DNA of 5,675 nucleotides from a bacterium (GTDB lineage Bacteria > JAJVIF01 > JAGGVT01). A program made the translations under genes and the position numbers. The notes beneath the pieces were generated by a model. That model was not told where the DNA came from. It saw only the letters and a program-made list of their open reading frames with translations, and searched no databases. The stretch covers positions 1 through 5,675 of the forward strand of contig JAGGVT010000001.1 of assembly GCA_021157815.1 (NCBI GenBank), in the 5' to 3' direction. How positions within the stretch are numbered: the stretch's first letter is position 1; each line of letters opens with the position of its first letter. Of the stretch, positions 5,206-5,675 are shown in pieces.

Positions 5206-5675
5206 ATGAAACTCGCAAAAACACTGCCAATCCTTTTGCTTGTGATGGTTTTCACCATCTCCACAATCGCATGCTCGAAAGGCAAATCACCTGTCGAGCC
5301 GATGATTAATGATGCTGTTGATAATTCACCGGACACGCCGATATCATTCGGCACGGAGTCTGATAATCGCAATGTCCTTTGTGTTTATGATTGCGTGATT
5401 GACCCCGTTACCAAAACATTCACGATTGAACCAGCAAATCGTAGCGGTGAATATCACTTTCCGCTGACTCAATTATATCCCAACGTACTACAAATAACCG
5501 GTTACGGCTGGACTCCCAATTTCTGGGCGGATATCAAACTCGAGCATCCGTTTCCAGGTAGCGGCATCGATGGTTTCGACCCTCGTGTAATCGCGATTCT
5601 CCCCGCAAATCCGGGTGTTAGTTTCAACTATCCGATTTTCAATGTCCAAGCGAATAACTCAGTTGTGATGGAGCC
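5206..5675 (+). CDS. lipoprotein, N-terminal part (runs off the window)
   Basis: 156 complete codons are visible and the frame is open at the window edge. The start at 5206 follows AAGAGG (5191-5196) with nine bases between. The product opens with a lipoprotein signal: Lys2, Lys5, a long hydrophobic stretch, and Ser-Thr-Ile-Ala-Cys with the cysteine at 23, then a polar linker (SKGKSPVEP). The mature part is beta-rich and resembles the FN3 lipoprotein at 2696. Both have an early L-x-V-Y/W strand followed by a D and a second strand, then D-I/V-x-[LV] strands, HPF or NSF, and a DPR motif (125-127 here, inside GIDGFDPRVIAILP). I infer one paralogous family of unknown function. C-terminal domains lie outside the window, so it is unknown whether this copy also ends in FN3. 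Confidence 0.85.
   Translation, partial: MKLAKTLPILLLVMVFTISTIACSKGKSPVEPMINDAVDNSPDTPISFGTESDNRNVLCVYDCVIDPVTKTFTIEPANRSGEYHFPLTQLYPNVLQITGYGWTPNFWADIKLEHPFPGSGIDGFDPRVIAILPANPGVSFNYPIFNVQANNSVVME

Noticed and set aside
5177-5209. Ten-codon upstream frame whose TGA overlaps the ATG of the 5206 lipoprotein
   Set aside because: The overlap looks like translational coupling, but no Shine-Dalgarno precedes the ATG at 5177, the region may overlap the promoter, and so short a frame is expected by chance.

Overview
The window looks like accessory chromosomal DNA from an uncultivated diderm bacterium. All three intact or partial genes read on the + strand, and each starts with a type II (lipoprotein) signal peptide, so the products are probably anchored to a membrane and exposed outside the cytoplasm. 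Coding DNA has moderate GC. The spacers are AT-rich, unusually long and crowded with palindromic repeats. I cannot fix a phylum from the sequence. The mix of lipoproteins and REP/MITE-like repeats is typical of many metagenome-derived phyla.

Layout: (a) 9-122, an inverted copy (A) of a 112-bp element with terminal inverted repeats ending in GGGGACTGTCCC. (b) 123-658, a long AT-rich non-coding region with two degenerate direct repeats, a perfect 16-bp palindrome and a GTGTCGGACACC-type inverted repeat. (c) 659-2368, a 569-residue lipoprotein resembling the GH123/DUF4091 glycoside hydrolases, with a candidate catalytic Asp-Glu pair. (d) 2369-2545, a tandem array of an 8-bp unit with a 16-bp higher-order period, starting on the base after the stop codon. 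(e) 2546-2657, copy B of the 112-bp element. (f) 2696-3883, a lipoprotein with a C-terminal fibronectin type III domain. (g) 3930-4057, copy C of the element, enlarged by 16 bp. (h) 4058-5205, more than 1 kb without an intact gene, holding a decayed IS110-family transposase fragment (4400-4798), a MITE-like element (4957-5063) with a GTAGGGGCGAAC hairpin nested inside, and a promoter region. (i) 5206 to the window end, the start of another lipoprotein whose N-terminal region resembles that of the FN3 lipoprotein.

The genes probably all concern the cell surface: a possible glycan-cleaving enzyme and two members of what looks like one paralogous lipoprotein family. Spacing is too large, and the repeats too many, to argue for a single operon. 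I see no defence system, CRISPR array, phage module or RNA gene. The most distinctive feature is the density and variety of short non-autonomous repeat families (at least three palindromic families plus one tandem array), all confined to intergenic DNA, with two same-orientation element copies bracketing the FN3 lipoprotein gene.
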